7,637 nucleotides of DNA from contig CANPYA010000063.1 in the NCBI GenBank assembly GCA_947587565.1, positions 1 through 7,637 on the forward strand, given 5' to 3'. Below the pieces are notes generated by a model. It was not told the DNA's origin. It ran no database searches and worked only from the letters and a program-made list of their open reading frames with translations. Source of the stretch: an uncultured Bacilli bacterium (GTDB lineage: Bacteria; Bacillota_I; Bacilli_A; RF39; UBA660). Both the position numbers and the translations under genes were made by a program. Of the stretch, positions 7,401 to 7,637 are shown in pieces; positions within the stretch are counted from its first letter, which is position 1; every line of letters starts with the position of its first letter.

Positions 7401-7636
7401 CAGATGCTTATTCATATGATGTTGATTTAGTAGAAATTAAAGATGGTGAATATGTTATACCTAATTTAAGTATTACAAGTAGTGAAAGTAGTAAAGCAGC
7501 GACTAAACATACTTGGGATATTGAATTAATATTTAGAAATTATCGAGACTATAATCAAGATAATAACTTAGGTAAAAGAGTTAAAGGTAATTTGAAATTT
7601 ATTTCTGATAGTAGTAAATGTCAAATTGTTGATTAA
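4481..7636 (+). CDS. Signal-anchored surface protein with TSP3-like Asp/Asn repeats and TasA-like C-terminal domain
   Basis: Complete 1051-aa protein; its stop ends one base before the window edge. Residues 1-19 form a short cytoplasmic tail with KKKR just before a single membrane segment (about 20-42). There is no clear cleavage site, so a type II anchor with the rest outside is likely. Residues 58-868 are tandem 12-mers, consensus xN(I/V)DxxGDGxPD, extremely rich in Asp and Asn and resembling bacterial thrombospondin type 3 calcium-binding repeats. Nine Cys pairs occur here, eight of them as GKCDLNCD. Residues 877-1051 form a beta-rich domain with two cysteines (930 and 1047) that could pair; it shares landmarks with the 227-aa neighbour. 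There is no LPxTG motif. Inferred role: a calcium-stiffened extracellular stalk carrying a binding or assembly head. Function and ligand are unknown. Dockerin-like or RTX-like readings fit less well: the dockerin F-helix and the GGxGxDxUx nonapeptide are both absent. Confidence 0.9.
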   Translation: MFNDINVDYNDEEVLKKKRLMAIVLMVIIMLMCLILMITTFTWELFGQRQFGGSKQYLNIDIDGDGKPDLNIDIDGDGIPDLNITYGNDLETPRFNLDLNGDNIVDKNAINQDRNNDGKCDLNCDVNGDNHPDYNIDLNGDGKPDLNIDTNDNKEPDINIDVNGDGKPDVNLDIDGDGKPDINVDPNPDKHITVDTSGDGEGDVKTETDGKPEKNPMNQDNDKDGKCDLNCDLNDDGWPDLNVDIDGDGKPDINVDTNNNGLPDVNIDTDGNGKPDINIDINGDGKPDVNVDTNKEPHINIDTNGDGEDDIEAETDGKPDKNPTNYDTNGDGKCDLNCDIDGDKYPDINIDINGDGTPDMNVDVDGDLKPDINIDTNKNGLPDLNIDSDNNKKPDINIDVNGDGVPDVNVDENKEPHLWIDNDDDGEKDFEAETDGKPEKNPTNYDTNGDGKCDLNCDIDGDKYPDINVDVDNDGKCDLNCDKGDDKKPDLNVDVNGDGIPDINIDTNNNGMPDLNIDTDGDKVPDINIDIDGDLKPDINVDTEPLPHIWIDTDGDGEKDVEAETDGIPDKNLTNQDTNGDGKCDLNCDTNGDKFPDTNIDVDGDGDPDLNVDKDGDGKCDLNCDVNKDGKPDTNIDTDDDEPDINIDTNNNGLPDLNVDVDGDKKPDINIDTNNDRKPDVNVDTNKEPHINIDTDGDDKPDVEAETDGIPETNIDTDGDGKADLNIDTDGDGKPDVNVDTNGDKKPDINIDVNNDGNPDINIDKDDDLVPDINIDTNNNQKPDLNIDVDNDGEPDINVDTDGDFEPDINLDKTPEPNIDIDTDKDGLTDVTAETDGKCDLNCDTDGDKVPDRNIDVDDDGICDKRCDNKEPSPTQVNALLTIANASDLSLSVKKDDLFPEFGDNEYIDYKSETKTSTLSLESYDGTVTCNYDVVFNIEENTFKNEYIAGNNNYLPLKPQIFIRLKGYSSDNSADAYSYDVDLVEIKDGEYVIPNLSITSSESSKAATKHTWDIELIFRNYRDYNQDNNLGKRVKGNLKFISDSSKCQIVD
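4838..5158 (+). repeat. Higher-order repeat 1 (107 codons, five 12-mers)
   Basis: Runs from the first Cys of one GKCDLNCD block to the next. It holds five 12-mers, a short unit ending NPDKH, a TETDG linker and a KNPMNQ segment. Confidence 0.85.
5159..5479 (+). repeat. Higher-order repeat 2 (107 codons, five 12-mers)
   Basis: Same length and order as repeat 1: five 12-mers, a short unit ending NKEPH, an AETDG linker and KNPTNY. One 12-mer carries an unusual Trp (GWPD). Confidence 0.85.
5480..5836 (+). repeat. Higher-order repeat 3 (119 codons, six 12-mers)
   Basis: One 12-mer longer than repeats 1 and 2. The unit after the short NKEPH unit begins Leu-Trp-Ile-Asp. It ends with AETDG and KNPTNY. 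Confidence 0.85.
5837..6229 (+). repeat. Higher-order repeat 4 (131 codons, seven 12-mers)
   Basis: One 12-mer longer again, with a second GKCDLNCD block 72 bp after the first. Its short unit is TEPLPH, followed by a Trp-bearing unit, AETDG and KNLTNQ. Confidence 0.85.
6230..6646 (+). repeat. Higher-order repeat 5 (139 codons, eight 12-mers, one short)
   Basis: Holds eight 12-mers, one of them 11 codons long, and a second GKCDLNCD block 108 bp after the first. The linker is shortened (GIPETN), and the block that closes it has lost its cysteines (GKADLNID). Confidence 0.8.
6647..6994 (+). repeat. Higher-order repeat 6, degenerate (116 codons, seven 12-mers)
   Basis: Starts at the GKADLNID block in which both Cys are replaced (Ala and Ile). 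It has seven 12-mers, a short unit ending TPEPN instead of Pro-His, and a TAETDG linker that runs directly into GKCD after loss of the NPTN segment. Confidence 0.75.
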
Positions 7637-7637
7637 A

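Noticed and set aside
1..7637. Mycoplasma-type code with TGA as tryptophan
   Set aside because: The tryptophan codons I checked are TGG and no gene contains an in-frame TGA.

Overview
The window is AT-rich, densely coded bacterial DNA with Gram-positive signals: TG-extended -10 promoters, strong Shine-Dalgarno sites, a full-length TypA and a SipW-type secretory signal. Every tryptophan codon I checked is TGG, no gene has an in-frame TGA, and the stops are TAA, TAG, TAA and TAA. This fits genetic code 11 rather than the Mycoplasma code. My inference is a low-GC Bacillota, perhaps one of the genome-reduced uncultured gut Bacilli; the window cannot fix the taxon.

Layout. (1) Positions 3-1808, plus strand: a HerA/DUF87-type hexameric ATPase whose N-terminus lies before the window. 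(2) Positions 1818-3626, minus strand: complete typA/bipA, convergent with the ATPase gene and separated by 9 bp. A hairpin overlapping the last typA codons can terminate both. (3) Positions 3627-3795: a divergent intergenic region with a good promoter for typA and a plausible plus-strand promoter. (4) Positions 3796-7636, plus strand: a tight two-gene operon with a 1-bp gap. It encodes a secreted or anchored beta-rich protein of 227 aa with a SipW/TasA/camelysin-like N-terminus, then a 1051-aa signal-anchored surface protein.

The 1051-aa protein is the notable object. It has a short cytoplasmic tail, one membrane anchor and about 811 residues of Asp/Asn-rich 12-residue repeats of the form xN(I/V)DxxGDGxPD, resembling bacterial thrombospondin type 3 calcium-binding repeats. 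A C-terminal beta-sandwich-like domain of about 175 residues follows, and its landmarks match the 227-aa neighbour. The 12-mers form six higher-order repeats, most of them marked by a Cys-pair block and a short unit ending in Pro-His. The number of 12-mers per higher-order repeat runs 5, 5, 6, 7, 8, 7 from N to C.

Inferred function: a long, calcium-stiffened stalk, possibly cross-linked by disulfides, presents a TasA-like head at the cell surface next to a smaller TasA-like subunit. This may be a matrix or adhesion system. HerA and TypA are most likely unrelated neighbours.
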